A stretch of DNA of 64,000 nt, taken from the NCBI RefSeq assembly GCF_000687935.1, contig NZ_JHZZ01000001.1, positions 2,254,001-2,318,000 of the forward strand, written 5' to 3'. The position numbers and the translations under genes are program-made. This document shows positions 24,615 to 33,305 of the stretch, piece after piece (within the stretch, counting starts at the first letter, position 1; each line of letters begins with the position of its first letter). The DNA comes from Polaribacter sp. Hel_I_88 (lineage in GTDB: Bacteria; Bacteroidota; Bacteroidia; Flavobacteriales; Flavobacteriaceae). The notes beneath the pieces are model-generated. The model had not been told where the DNA came from. It did not search any database and saw nothing but the letters and a program-made list of their open reading frames with translations.

Positions 24615-26507
24615 ATGATTACTACAAAAAGAAATTATGTTTTCGATTTTGATAGCACTTTAACACGAGTAGAGGCTTTAGATGTTTTAGCGGAAATCAC
24701 CCTAAAAAACAATCCTAAAAAAGAGGAAATTATTCGAGAAATTATTGACATTACCAATTTAGGCATCGATGGCGAAATCTCTTTTACAGAATCTTTAGAA
24801 AGAAGAATTAAATTACTAAATGCAAACAAAGCTGATTTATCAAAGTTAGTTTCAGACTTAAAAATGCAAGTGTCTGCATCCATAGAAAGAAATAAAGAAT
24901 TTTTTCAGTTGTATGCAGATGATATTTATGTAATTTCCTGCGGATTTAAAGAGTTTATAGATCCGATTGTAAAAGAGTACAACATTCCATCTGAAAGGGT
25001 TTTTGCCAATACTTTTGAGTTTGCTTCAGATGGTAAAATTATTGGTTTTGATGCTGATAATCCACTTTCTCAACACAATGGAAAAATCAAGTGTTTAAAA
25101 GACATGCAACTTGATGGAGAAATACAAGTAATTGGCGATGGTTACAGCGATTATGTAACGCGTGAAGCTGGTGTTGCAGACAAGTTTTTTGCCTATACAG
25201 AAAACGTTTCCAGAAACAAAACAACAGAAAAAGCAGACCATATTGCCCCAAATTTAGACGAATTTTTATACATAAACGATTTGACACGAAATATCTCTTA
25301 TCCGAAAAATAGAATTAAAATATTATTATTAGAAAACGTGCATCCAGATGCTTTTAAAAAGTTGTCTACAGATGGTTTTTCTGTTGAAACGGTTTCTAAA
25401 AGTTTGTCTGAAGACGAATTGATTGAAAAAATAAAAGATGTACATGTTTTAGGAATTCGTTCTAAAACAAATGTTACCAGAAAAGTTATTGAAGCTGCAG
25501 AAAGATTAATGGTTGTAAGTGCGTTTTGTATCGGTACCAAACAAATAGATTTAGAAGCGTGTAAAGAAAATGGGGTTGTGGTTTTTAATGCACCTTATAG
25601 TAACACACGTTCTGTAGTTGAATTGGCAATTGGCGAAATTATCATGTTAATGCGTTCTGTGTTTCAAAGAAGTACAGAAATTCATAATGGACAATGGCAA
25701 AAAACCGCAGATGGTTCTAGAGAAGTTCGTGGTAAAAAACTAGGAATTATTGGCTATGGAAATATTGGTTCGCAACTTTCTATTTTAGCAGAAGCTTTAG
25801 GAATGGATGTGTATTATTATGATGTTGAAGATAAATTAGCGCTAGGAAACGCAACAAAAATTGATACATTAGAGGGTTTACTAGCAATTTCTGATGTGGT
25901 TACTTTACATATTGATGACAATGCAGCCAATAAAAATTTCTTAGGCGAAAAAGAAATATCTCAAATGAAAGACGGAGCGCATTTGGTGAATTTGGCGCGT
26001 GGTTTTGTAGTTGATATTCCTGCTTTGGTAGCAGCTTTAAAAAGCGGAAAAATTGCGGGTGCTGCTATTGATGTATATCCTGAAGAGCCAGCTAAAAATG
26101 GCGAATTCCATACAGAATTGCAAGGTTTAGACAATGTTATTTTAACACCTCATGTTGGTGGAAGCACAGAAGAAGCACAAAGAGATATTGCTGATTTTGT
26201 GCCTGGAAAAATTATGGCATATATCAATTCTGGTAATACAGTAGATGCTGTAAACTTCCCAAATATTCGTTTGCCAAGATTAGAAAAATCACATCGTTTT
26301 TTACATATTCATAAAAATGTGCCAGGAGTTATGGCAAAAATCAATAAGATTTTAGCTAAATACGATTTGAATATTACAGGTCAGTATTTATCTACAGATC
26401 CAAAAGTTGGCTATGTAATTACAGATTTAGACAAAGAATATAATAAAGAAGTACTTGATAAATTAAGAAAAGTAGAAGGTACAATTAAATTTAGAGTATT
26501 GTATTAG
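24615..26507 (+). CDS. serA: Fused HAD phosphatase (SerB-like) and D-3-phosphoglycerate dehydrogenase
   Basis: 630 residues in two parts. Residues 1-215 are an HAD phosphatase like phosphoserine phosphatase: D11/D13 in FDFDSTLT, CGF at 109-111, and GDGYSD at 174-179. Residues from about 234 are a PGDH: substrate-binding RSKTN near 282, NAD motif GIIGYGNIGSQ (378-387), LTPHVGGSTEEAQ with the catalytic histidine, and a C-terminal ACT domain. The fusion would join the first and third steps of serine synthesis; serC is not in the window. The phosphatase specificity is inferred from family. A strong terminator follows. Confidence 0.9.
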   Translation: MITTKRNYVFDFDSTLTRVEALDVLAEITLKNNPKKEEIIREIIDITNLGIDGEISFTESLERRIKLLNANKADLSKLVSDLKMQVSASIERNKEFFQLYADDIYVISCGFKEFIDPIVKEYNIPSERVFANTFEFASDGKIIGFDADNPLSQHNGKIKCLKDMQLDGEIQVIGDGYSDYVTREAGVADKFFAYTENVSRNKTTEKADHIAPNLDEFLYINDLTRNISYPKNRIKILLLENVHPDAFKKLSTDGFSVETVSKSLSEDELIEKIKDVHVLGIRSKTNVTRKVIEAAERLMVVSAFCIGTKQIDLEACKENGVVVFNAPYSNTRSVVELAIGEIIMLMRSVFQRSTEIHNGQWQKTADGSREVRGKKLGIIGYGNIGSQLSILAEALGMDVYYYDVEDKLALGNATKIDTLEGLLAISDVVTLHIDDNAANKNFLGEKEISQMKDGAHLVNLARGFVVDIPALVAALKSGKIAGAAIDVYPEEPAKNGEFHTELQGLDNVILTPHVGGSTEEAQRDIADFVPGKIMAYINSGNTVDAVNFPNIRLPRLEKSHRFLHIHKNVPGVMAKINKILAKYDLNITGQYLSTDPKVGYVITDLDKEYNKEVLDKLRKVEGTIKFRVLY

Positions 26508-26530
26508 GACATACTTTTTATAAAATGTTA

Positions 26531-26562
26531 AAACCTCACAAATTTTAAAATTTGTGAGGTTT
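26531..26562 (+). terminator. Strong terminator after serA
   Basis: A perfect 16-bp inverted repeat (aaacctcacaaatttt / aaaatttgtgaggttt) is followed by a T-run. The 180 bp after it hold a small hairpin (aatctctt/aagagatt near 26584) and degenerate GTGAATCTC repeats. Confidence 0.85.
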
Positions 26563-26750
26563 TCTTTTTTATAAAACTGTTGTAATCTCTTATTACAAAG
26601 AGATTGGTTTATAAGTAGCAAAAGCACTTAATTGATGTTTTTGTTTAAATAATGTTTAAGATATTTGTTTTTAAAGAGTAGTTTTTAAAAATTTATAAAA
26701 TACTCTGTGAATCTCCTTGAAAAACTCAGTGAATCTCTGTGTCAAAAAAA

Positions 26751-27938
26751 TTACAATTTCAATCGCGCTTTCAAATCAATAATATTCTTGTCTTTAATCC
26801 CTAAATAACGTCTGCTTCCTAAATACCTGTTTTTATTCATTTCGTCAAAATTAGTTTGATTTTCATCCATAGAAGATACATGCACATTACCAGAAGCATG
26901 GATAAATTCCATTTTTTCGTTCCCTAACCAAATACCAACATGCACTACTCTTTGCTTTGTGTTTTCATCGGCTTTGGTTCCGAAAAAAAGTAAATCTCCT
27001 TTTTGTAAATCAGCAAAATTCAATTTATTGTCTACAATTTTACCAGCATTTATTTGTTGAGAAGCATCTCTAGGAATTACAAAACCGTTCATTAAATACA
27101 CCATTTTTGTAAAACCACTACAATCCATTCCTTTGCTCGATGTTCCTCCCCATAAATAAGGAAAACCTTCCATAGATTTCGCTGTTTTTTCTATGTTTTC
27201 TTCTGATGAAATTAAATTCATCAACCAAGAATCGTAGTTTACTGCTTCTTCTCTTTTTATAAAACCAGTTCTATTATCAGGATATTCAACTTCAAAAAAG
27301 TTGTTGCGATTGCCTATAAATTTTAAAATTCCACCTAAAGAAATATCAGAAATAATAGTAGAATTTTCATTTGGTTCAGCATACACATATCCAAAATTTT
27401 TGGTGAAAATTACTTTTTTACGAGTATTCCAAGCATCAAACTCGCCTTTGTTCATTCTATGAATTCCACCTTTATCCACCCAAGAAATATATTTATCAGG
27501 TGTTTGAACTCTATAAAAATCGCCATTTTTATCTAATATTTTCAAAGGCATTCCTAGCAAACCTTGTGTGCCTAATTCAGCAGAGTGTTTAGGTTCAGAA
27601 CGAATGTTTATCACAGAATTATTAGCAAAAGCAAATTTGTTGTTCCCAATAACTGTGTCAGGTAAAATTCTAATTTTGTTAATAAAATCGATATCCAAAC
27701 TTTTTAAACTATCTAATAATTTTTGATAGCCAATTTTGGAATCGGTTTCTCCACTTACCACAATTTTATCATCATAATAATCTAAATCAATATCATAAAT
27801 AGCCACTCTTTTATCTGGAGCATATTCTTTTTTAATACTTTCATTTACACCTTTTAAACCTGTTACTAAAAGTGAGTTATTGTTGCAAGACAAATAGGTG
27901 AAAGCAACTAGAAGTAGTACATATTTAAATAATTTCAT
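26751..27938 (-). CDS. NlpC/P60 lipoprotein with SH3-like domains
   Basis: 395 residues. Lipobox YLSC puts the lipidated cysteine near residue 18. Two SH3-like segments follow (about 115-160 and 170-220), then an NlpC/P60 cysteine-peptidase domain: catalytic Cys in MDCSGFTKMVY, His in VVHVGIWLG, polar FIHASG. Such enzymes cut peptidoglycan stem peptides, here at the inner or outer membrane face. Single gene. Confidence 0.9.
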   Translation of the reverse strand: MKLFKYVLLLVAFTYLSCNNNSLLVTGLKGVNESIKKEYAPDKRVAIYDIDLDYYDDKIVVSGETDSKIGYQKLLDSLKSLDIDFINKIRILPDTVIGNNKFAFANNSVINIRSEPKHSAELGTQGLLGMPLKILDKNGDFYRVQTPDKYISWVDKGGIHRMNKGEFDAWNTRKKVIFTKNFGYVYAEPNENSTIISDISLGGILKFIGNRNNFFEVEYPDNRTGFIKREEAVNYDSWLMNLISSEENIEKTAKSMEGFPYLWGGTSSKGMDCSGFTKMVYLMNGFVIPRDASQQINAGKIVDNKLNFADLQKGDLLFFGTKADENTKQRVVHVGIWLGNEKMEFIHASGNVHVSSMDENQTNFDEMNKNRYLGSRRYLGIKDKNIIDLKARLKL

Positions 27939-28056
27939 TTTAAACGGAATTTAAATAACTAATAAAGGTTAAAGGTACTAAGATTTACAATGATAATAAT
28001 TATATGTATCATTCGTTTTTAAAGAAGATGTTAATTAATGTTTGAAGCCAACTTAT

Positions 28057-28854
28057 ATGAAACATATAAAATACAAATCGAAATTAAAATTAAGTCCTTG
28101 GAGAAAAATTTCATTAGGTTCTTGGAAACCTAAAGGAGATTCTTCTATTTATGCTTTTGAAGATTTTAATGTAGATAAAGTGTTAGAATTTTGTAAACAG
28201 CAAAGTATTTCTTTTAGCAGTTTTGTAATTAAAGCGTTGTCATCAACCATCAACCAAAACCATAGAATAAACAGTGTTATTCGTTTTGGGAATATGTATC
28301 AAAGAGAAAAAAACACCATTTTTGTGCATACTTTACCCAATGAAATTACAGATGATTTGTCTGGTGTCTTAATTGAAGAAGCATTTACTAAAGATATAAA
28401 TGAGGTTGATGTTGAATTTAAAAATGAAATAAAAAAAGTTAAAGAAGGAGAAGAAAAACATACTAAATCTAAAAAAAGTTTTAAAATAATACCTGCTATT
28501 TTCTCAAAATACGTTTTGAATTTTTTGAGTTTTTTAATGTATTCTTTAAATATTTATTTAAAGATAATTCCTTCTCCTAAAGACCCTTTTGGAAGTGTTA
28601 TGTTAACTAATATTGGGAGTTTAAATATCCAAAAAGCATTTTGCCCAATTGCACCTTACACAAAAATTCCTATGGTTGTTTCTTTAGGTAGAATAGAGTT
28701 GAAACCTATTGTTTTAAATGATAAAATCACAAAAGGTAACATATCAACTTTCGGTTTTACTTTTGATCATAGAATAATGGATGGCATTCATTTTTCTAAA
28801 TTTATTGAAACATTTCAAAGTTTTTTTATCAATCCAAAATTAATTTTAAAATAG
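28057..28854 (+). CDS. Acyltransferase-like protein of the CAT/E2 (2-oxoacid dehydrogenase acyltransferase) fold
   Basis: 265 residues from the ATG at 28057; an in-frame TTG at 28042 is possible. It has the trimeric acyltransferase catalytic motif FDHRIMDG near the C-terminus (HxxxDG) and the preceding TFGFTF strand. It has no lipoyl or subunit-binding domain, so it is not a classical E2 but a stand-alone acyltransferase of the kind that acts in lipid or pigment pathways. A hydroxylase-like gene follows 8 bp later, so both probably act on the same, unknown, product. Confidence 0.7.
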   Translation: MKHIKYKSKLKLSPWRKISLGSWKPKGDSSIYAFEDFNVDKVLEFCKQQSISFSSFVIKALSSTINQNHRINSVIRFGNMYQREKNTIFVHTLPNEITDDLSGVLIEEAFTKDINEVDVEFKNEIKKVKEGEEKHTKSKKSFKIIPAIFSKYVLNFLSFLMYSLNIYLKIIPSPKDPFGSVMLTNIGSLNIQKAFCPIAPYTKIPMVVSLGRIELKPIVLNDKITKGNISTFGFTFDHRIMDGIHFSKFIETFQSFFINPKLILK

Positions 28855-28862
28855 TTTTGCTG

Positions 28863-29507
28863 ATGAAAAATATGGCCTCAGACAATCATTTTTTATTACA
28901 ATTTTTTGCATCAAGAAATCCAAAATTTGTGTTGCTTAAAATAACCCCAATTTTAATTGGATATTTTTTTGTTTTACTTTATTACGATTTTGTTTTTTAT
29001 AAAGTTATTTTAACCTTTCTGTTAGGTGTATTAAGTTGGAGTCTTTTTGAATATTTTGTTCATAGAGTTGGTTATCATAAACGAACAAAAAATAAGAAAT
29101 TACAGTGGTATTTAGATGCAATGCATTTGCATCATCATAATAATTTAAAAGATTATGGAGTATTAAATGCAGGTTTTTTATTGATGTATCCTTTAACGGT
29201 TCTCGTTTTAACTTTTGTTTATTTGCTCACAAATAATGTTGCTTTGACAGTAGGTTTTGGTTTGGGAATGACTTTTTATTATCTATTTTACGAATATGTG
29301 CATTATCAAATTCATAAAAAATATCACAAAAAAGGATATTTAAATTTGTTGCAGAAATATCATTTGTATCATCATTATAACAATTGGAATAAAAACTTTG
29401 GAAACACAACTACAATTTGGGATAAAATATTTAAAACCTATGATATTCGTTATAAGAAACTCATTTTAACAGAAAATCAATTAAAAGATTTAATTCAAAA
29501 AGAGTAA
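28863..29507 (+). CDS. Fatty-acid-hydroxylase / sterol-desaturase superfamily membrane protein
   Basis: 214 residues from the ATG at 28863; the TTG at 28857 is less likely. It has four or so transmembrane stretches and the di-iron histidine clusters EYFVHRVGYHKR, MHLHHHNN, YVHYQIHKKYH and KYHLYHHYNN. It hydroxylates or desaturates a lipid, hydroxy-lipid or carotenoid; the substrate cannot be told. Coupled to the acyltransferase-like gene. It ends 69 bp before kynU. Confidence 0.85.
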   Translation: MKNMASDNHFLLQFFASRNPKFVLLKITPILIGYFFVLLYYDFVFYKVILTFLLGVLSWSLFEYFVHRVGYHKRTKNKKLQWYLDAMHLHHHNNLKDYGVLNAGFLLMYPLTVLVLTFVYLLTNNVALTVGFGLGMTFYYLFYEYVHYQIHKKYHKKGYLNLLQKYHLYHHYNNWNKNFGNTTTIWDKIFKTYDIRYKKLILTENQLKDLIQKE

Positions 29508-29546
29508 ATTTTTATCATAAAAGTGTAGTCTAAAAAAGGATTGTTT

Positions 29547-29554
29547 TATATTTG
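29547..29554 (+). promoter_or_regulatory. Promoter -7 box of the kynurenine cluster
   Basis: TATATTTG, 22 bp before the kynU ATG. The -33 element is not clear. If real, it starts the catabolic cluster here rather than at the lipid genes. Confidence 0.45.
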
Positions 29555-29576
29555 AGAATAATCCTATTTACTATTG

Positions 29577-30836
29577 ATGAAATTTAAAAGCACCTTAGCA
29601 TTTGCGCAACAATTAGACAAAGCAGATACACTCGCTCATTTGCGAAATCAGTTTCATATTCCCAAAGATAAAGATGGGAATGATTGGTTGTATTTTACAG
29701 GAAACTCATTGGGTTTACAACCAAAATCGACCAAAGAATACATCAGTCAAGAATTAGAAGATTGGGCAAATTTGGGAGTAGAAGGGCATTTTGAAGCGAA
29801 AAATCCATGGTTGAATTACCATGAATATTTAACAGCTAAAATGGCAAAAATTGTGGGAGCAAAACCTTTGGAAGTTGTTGTAATGAACACTTTAACAACC
29901 AATTTACACTTGCTTATGGTCAGTTTTTACAGACCTACAAAATCAAAATATAAAATTGTAATTGAGTCTGATGCTTTTCCTTCAGATAGATATGCTGTGC
30001 AAAGTCAGTTGAAATTTCACGGTTTTTCAAGTGATGATATTATTGAATGGAAACCAAGAAAAGGTGAGGAATTATTAAATATTGAAGACTTAGAAGAAAT
30101 CGTTTCTACACAAGGAGATGAAATTGCGATGCTATTAATTGGAGGTGTAAATTATTATACGGGTCAGTTTTTAGATATTAAAAAAATTGCAGCAATTGGC
30201 CATTCAAAAAACTGTATAGTAGGAATTGATTTAGCTCATGGAGCAGGAAATATTCAGCCAAATTTACACGATTCTAATGTAGATTTTGCAGCTTGGTGCA
30301 CCTATAAATATTTAAATTCTGGACCTGGAAGTTTGGCAGGATTGTTTGTGCACGAAAAACATTCCAAAAATAAAGACTTACCACGTTTTGCAGGTTGGTG
30401 GAATCATAATAAAGAAACGCGCTTTAACATGCGAATGCCTTTTGATGTAATGGAAGGTGCAGAAGGTTGGCAATTGTCAAATCCGCCAATATTATCTATG
30501 GCAGCCATCAAAGCGTCTTTAGATTTATTTGATGCCATTGGTTTTGAAAATCTTCGAGAAAAGTCAGAAAAACTAACAAGTTATTTTGAGTTTTTAATCA
30601 ACGAAATTGGTTCTGATGATATCAAAATTATCACCCCAAAAAATCCAAAAGAAAGAGGTTGCCAATTATCCATTCAAGTAAAAAATGCTGATAAAAGTTT
30701 GCATAGAAAATTAACAGAGAACAATATCATTACAGATTGGCGAGAACCAGATGTTATACGTTGTGCTCCTGTACCAATGTATAATTCTTTTACAGATGTT
30801 TATAGAATGGTTTCGATTTTAAAAGGACTGTTATAA
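29577..30836 (+). CDS. kynU: Kynureninase
   Basis: 419 residues from the ATG at 29577. It is a fold-type I PLP enzyme with FTGNSLGLQPKS near residue 40 and the PLP-lysine region WCTYKYLNSGPGSLAG. It cleaves kynurenine to anthranilate plus alanine, or 3-hydroxykynurenine to 3-hydroxyanthranilate plus alanine. Downstream genes for 3-hydroxyanthranilate dioxygenase and ACMS decarboxylase make the second reaction the likely one. The upstream genes tdo2 and kynB are not in the window. Confidence 0.96.
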   Translation: MKFKSTLAFAQQLDKADTLAHLRNQFHIPKDKDGNDWLYFTGNSLGLQPKSTKEYISQELEDWANLGVEGHFEAKNPWLNYHEYLTAKMAKIVGAKPLEVVVMNTLTTNLHLLMVSFYRPTKSKYKIVIESDAFPSDRYAVQSQLKFHGFSSDDIIEWKPRKGEELLNIEDLEEIVSTQGDEIAMLLIGGVNYYTGQFLDIKKIAAIGHSKNCIVGIDLAHGAGNIQPNLHDSNVDFAAWCTYKYLNSGPGSLAGLFVHEKHSKNKDLPRFAGWWNHNKETRFNMRMPFDVMEGAEGWQLSNPPILSMAAIKASLDLFDAIGFENLREKSEKLTSYFEFLINEIGSDDIKIITPKNPKERGCQLSIQVKNADKSLHRKLTENNIITDWREPDVIRCAPVPMYNSFTDVYRMVSILKGLL

Positions 30837-30837
30837 A

Positions 30838-31179
30838 ATGACAGCTTTTAACAAATTGATTAAAGGAGAAAATATTTTAGTAAAAGTTAAAACTAAAAGC
30901 GATATTGGTTTTTGGCAATATCAAATATTTGGGATTTTAAGTATATTTATGGAAAGAGGAAATGATTATTTTATAATTACTGATAAACGAATTTTACTTA
31001 CTGTAAAAGAAAAAATAAAAGTAAATTTTACTTATAAAGATTTTTCTAAAATAAAAATGAATACAAAAACAGATTTGTTAAGTTTTCAAAATGGGAATAA
31101 TGAAATAAAAGAAATTTCATTATCAGGTATAAAATTGGAATATGAAGATTACCAATACTTAAAGAATAAGTTAGATTAG
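30838..31179 (+). CDS. Small PH-like (bacterial pleckstrin-homology-type) protein, function unknown
   Basis: 113 residues, starting 1 bp after the kynU stop. The pattern of GENILVKVK, DYFIITDKRILLT and FTYKDFSKIKM resembles bacterial PH domains (bPH), with an N-terminal FWQYQIFGILSIF hydrophobic stretch. No catalytic residues are visible. Its role inside the kynurenine cluster is unknown. Confidence 0.55.
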   Translation: MTAFNKLIKGENILVKVKTKSDIGFWQYQIFGILSIFMERGNDYFIITDKRILLTVKEKIKVNFTYKDFSKIKMNTKTDLLSFQNGNNEIKEISLSGIKLEYEDYQYLKNKLD

Positions 31180-31194
31180 TTTGAATAATAAAAA

Positions 31195-32655
31195 ATGGAT
31201 AAAAAAGAAAGTGTAGATTTCAACAGTGAAAAAGCCCTTCCCTTAGGGAAGGGTTGGGATGGGATTTTAATAATTGGAGCTGGACTTTGTGGTTCACTTT
31301 TAGCATTAAGACTAGCCCAAAGAGGTTATAAAGTAGAGGTTTATGAAAGCAGACCAGATTTAAGAAAAGTAGATATTTCTGCTGGAAGATCTATCAATTT
31401 AGCATTATCAGATAGAGGTTTAAAAGCTTTGCGTTTATGTGGAATGGAAGAAAAAGCCAGAGAAATCTGCATACCAATGTATGGACGATTAATGCATGAT
31501 GCAAAAGGAAATACATTTTCTTCAAATTATTCAGGTAGAGAAAATGAATATATCAATTCAATTTCTAGAGGAGATTTAAATGCTATTTTATTAGATGAAG
31601 CAGAAAAACATGCAAATGTAAATATTCATTTTAATAAAAAATGTACGAATGTAGATATCGAAAATACAATCGCACATTTTGAGGATTACAAAACCAATCA
31701 AGAATTTTCTGTGGATGCCGAAATTATTTTCGGAACTGATGGAGCAGGTTCGTCTTTGAGAAAAAGTTATATTTCTGAACGTAAATTTTTATTTAGTTAT
31801 TCTCAGAATTATTTAAATCATGGGTATAAAGAATTAGAAATTCCTGCTGATAAAAATGGAAAGCATCAAATAAGTAAAGGGCATTTACATATCTGGCCAA
31901 GAGGTGATTTTATGTTAATTGCGCTTCCAAATATGGATGGCAGTTTTACAGTTACCTTATTTTTAAGTTATGATGAAGGTGAATTTAATTTCGAGAATTT
32001 AACATCCGAAGAAAAAATAACCGAGTTTTTCGAAAAAGAATTTCCTGATGCTTTGGCTTTAATTCCAAATATCTTAGAGGAGTTTACAAACAACCCAACA
32101 GGCCCTTTAGGAACTATAAAATGTTCTCCTTGGTATTATCAAGATAAAACCTTGTTAATGGGCGATTCTTCGCATGCAATTGTCCCTTTTTACGGACAAG
32201 GAATGAACGCTTCTTTTGAAGATGTTGTGGTGTTTGATGAGATTTTAAATCAAGAAAAGGGAGATTGGAATGCAGTTTTTAAAGCCTATCAAAAAGCAAG
32301 AAAACACGATACAGATGCGATTGCAGATTTAGCGATTGATAACTTTTACGAAATGCGAGATCATGTTGCCAATCCTATTTTTAAAGAAAAAAGAAAGATA
32401 GAAATGGATTTAGAAAAGCATTTTCCAAACCAATATTCATCTAAATATTCTTTGGTAACGTTTAATGAACATATTGGTTATAATGAAGCCATGAAAAGAG
32501 GTAGAGCACAAGACAAAGCCTTGTTGAATTTAATTTCAGGAGATGAAGTACACACTCATTTGGATATGACAAAAGAAGAGTTGGCTTTAATTTTAGAAAG
32601 AGTTATTTTAGAAACAAATACCATTTTAGAGGAAGATAAAATTGCAGGTTTATAG
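31195..32655 (+). CDS. kmo: Kynurenine 3-monooxygenase
   Basis: 486 residues. FAD motif GAGLCGSLLALRLAQRG at 28-44, GTDGAGSSLR in the middle, and GDSSHAIVPFYGQGMNASFED before the C-terminus. It is an aromatic hydroxylase making 3-hydroxykynurenine with NADPH and O2. Odd point: residues 13-23 (KALPLGKGWDG) are encoded by a copy of the intergenic repeat described at 31231-31263, and no other start lies between it and the FAD motif. The stop codon TAG at 32653-32655 lies within the end of another element copy. Confidence 0.95.
   Translation: MDKKESVDFNSEKALPLGKGWDGILIIGAGLCGSLLALRLAQRGYKVEVYESRPDLRKVDISAGRSINLALSDRGLKALRLCGMEEKAREICIPMYGRLMHDAKGNTFSSNYSGRENEYINSISRGDLNAILLDEAEKHANVNIHFNKKCTNVDIENTIAHFEDYKTNQEFSVDAEIIFGTDGAGSSLRKSYISERKFLFSYSQNYLNHGYKELEIPADKNGKHQISKGHLHIWPRGDFMLIALPNMDGSFTVTLFLSYDEGEFNFENLTSEEKITEFFEKEFPDALALIPNILEEFTNNPTGPLGTIKCSPWYYQDKTLLMGDSSHAIVPFYGQGMNASFEDVVVFDEILNQEKGDWNAVFKAYQKARKHDTDAIADLAIDNFYEMRDHVANPIFKEKRKIEMDLEKHFPNQYSSKYSLVTFNEHIGYNEAMKRGRAQDKALLNLISGDEVHTHLDMTKEELALILERVILETNTILEEDKIAGL
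31231..31263 (+). repeat. Half copy of the kynurenine-cluster MITE inside kmo
   Basis: AAAGCCCTTCCCTTAGGGAAGGG plus TTGGGATGGG, the right half of the element family, read in frame as kmo residues 13-23. Hairpin stem cccttccct/agggaaggg at 31235-31253. Confidence 0.75.
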
Positions 32656-32836
32656 CCCATCCCAACCTTCCCAAAGGGAAGGAGTGAGCATGTTTGTGAA
32701 GAAAATAAAACATTTTTTAAGTTGTAAATTTTTTTAAAAAATAAATATTAATAAATAATTCCAATTCCACCCAGATTGGAGTTCTTTCCCAAGCCTGCAT
32801 TGAGCGCAGTCGAAATGGGAAGGTTAAGATAGGCTA
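32653..32836. repeat. MITE-like element K1 between kmo and the deaminase gene
   Basis: Terminal inverted repeats tagcccatc (32653-32661) and gataggcta (32828-32836, one mismatch), each next to a CCTTCCC/GGGAAGG hairpin, with an AT-rich core. The right hairpin is split by about 26 bp (GCCTGCATTGAGCGCAGTCGA...), probably a second repeat nested in it. The core resembles K3 (tattaataaa...acccag(a/t)ttggagttc). Confidence 0.75.
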
Positions 32837-32841
32837 TTAGC

Positions 32842-33243
32842 ATGAGTAAAGTAACACCAAGAGGCGCATATCCACATGTAAAAGTTGTGGGAGATTTTAT
32901 TTTTATATCAGGAACCAGTTCTAGAAGAGCAGATAATTCTATTGCAGGAGTTGAGCTTATTGACGAAATGGGAACGAAATATTTAAATGCAGAAACTCAA
33001 ACCAGAGAAGTTTTAAAAAACATCGACAAAAATTTACAAACAGTTGGCGCAAGTTTAAAAGATGTAGTTGATGTTTCTTCATTTTTAGTAAATATGAACG
33101 ATTTTGCAGGCTATAACAAAGCCTATGCAGAATTTTTCGACAAAGAAACTGGACCTACAAGAACCACAGTTGCTGTGCATCAATTACCACATCCAGATTT
33201 GGTGGTGGAGATTAAAGTTACGGCTTATAGAAAGAAAGAATAG
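32842..33243 (+). CDS. RidA-family 2-aminomuconate deaminase
   Basis: 133 residues, RidA/YjgF fold: [53 protein letters not shown], and the arginine in [26 protein letters not shown]. Family members called AmnD/NbaF hydrolyse 2-aminomuconate to 4-oxalocrotonate plus ammonia. Context (HAAO, ACMSD and semialdehyde dehydrogenase in the same cluster) favours this over general enamine deaminase. The start is 5 bp after the MITE-like element. Confidence 0.85.
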   Translation: MSKVTPRGAYPHVKVVGDFIFISGTSSRRADNSIAGVELIDEMGTKYLNAETQTREVLKNIDKNLQTVGASLKDVVDVSSFLVNMNDFAGYNKAYAEFFDKETGPTRTTVAVHQLPHPDLVVEIKVTAYRKKE

Positions 33244-33305
33244 AGAAAATAGAGACAAGAAACAAGACAGTTTTGTTGTTCTTGAAATTTATGAAACTAA
33301 AATTT

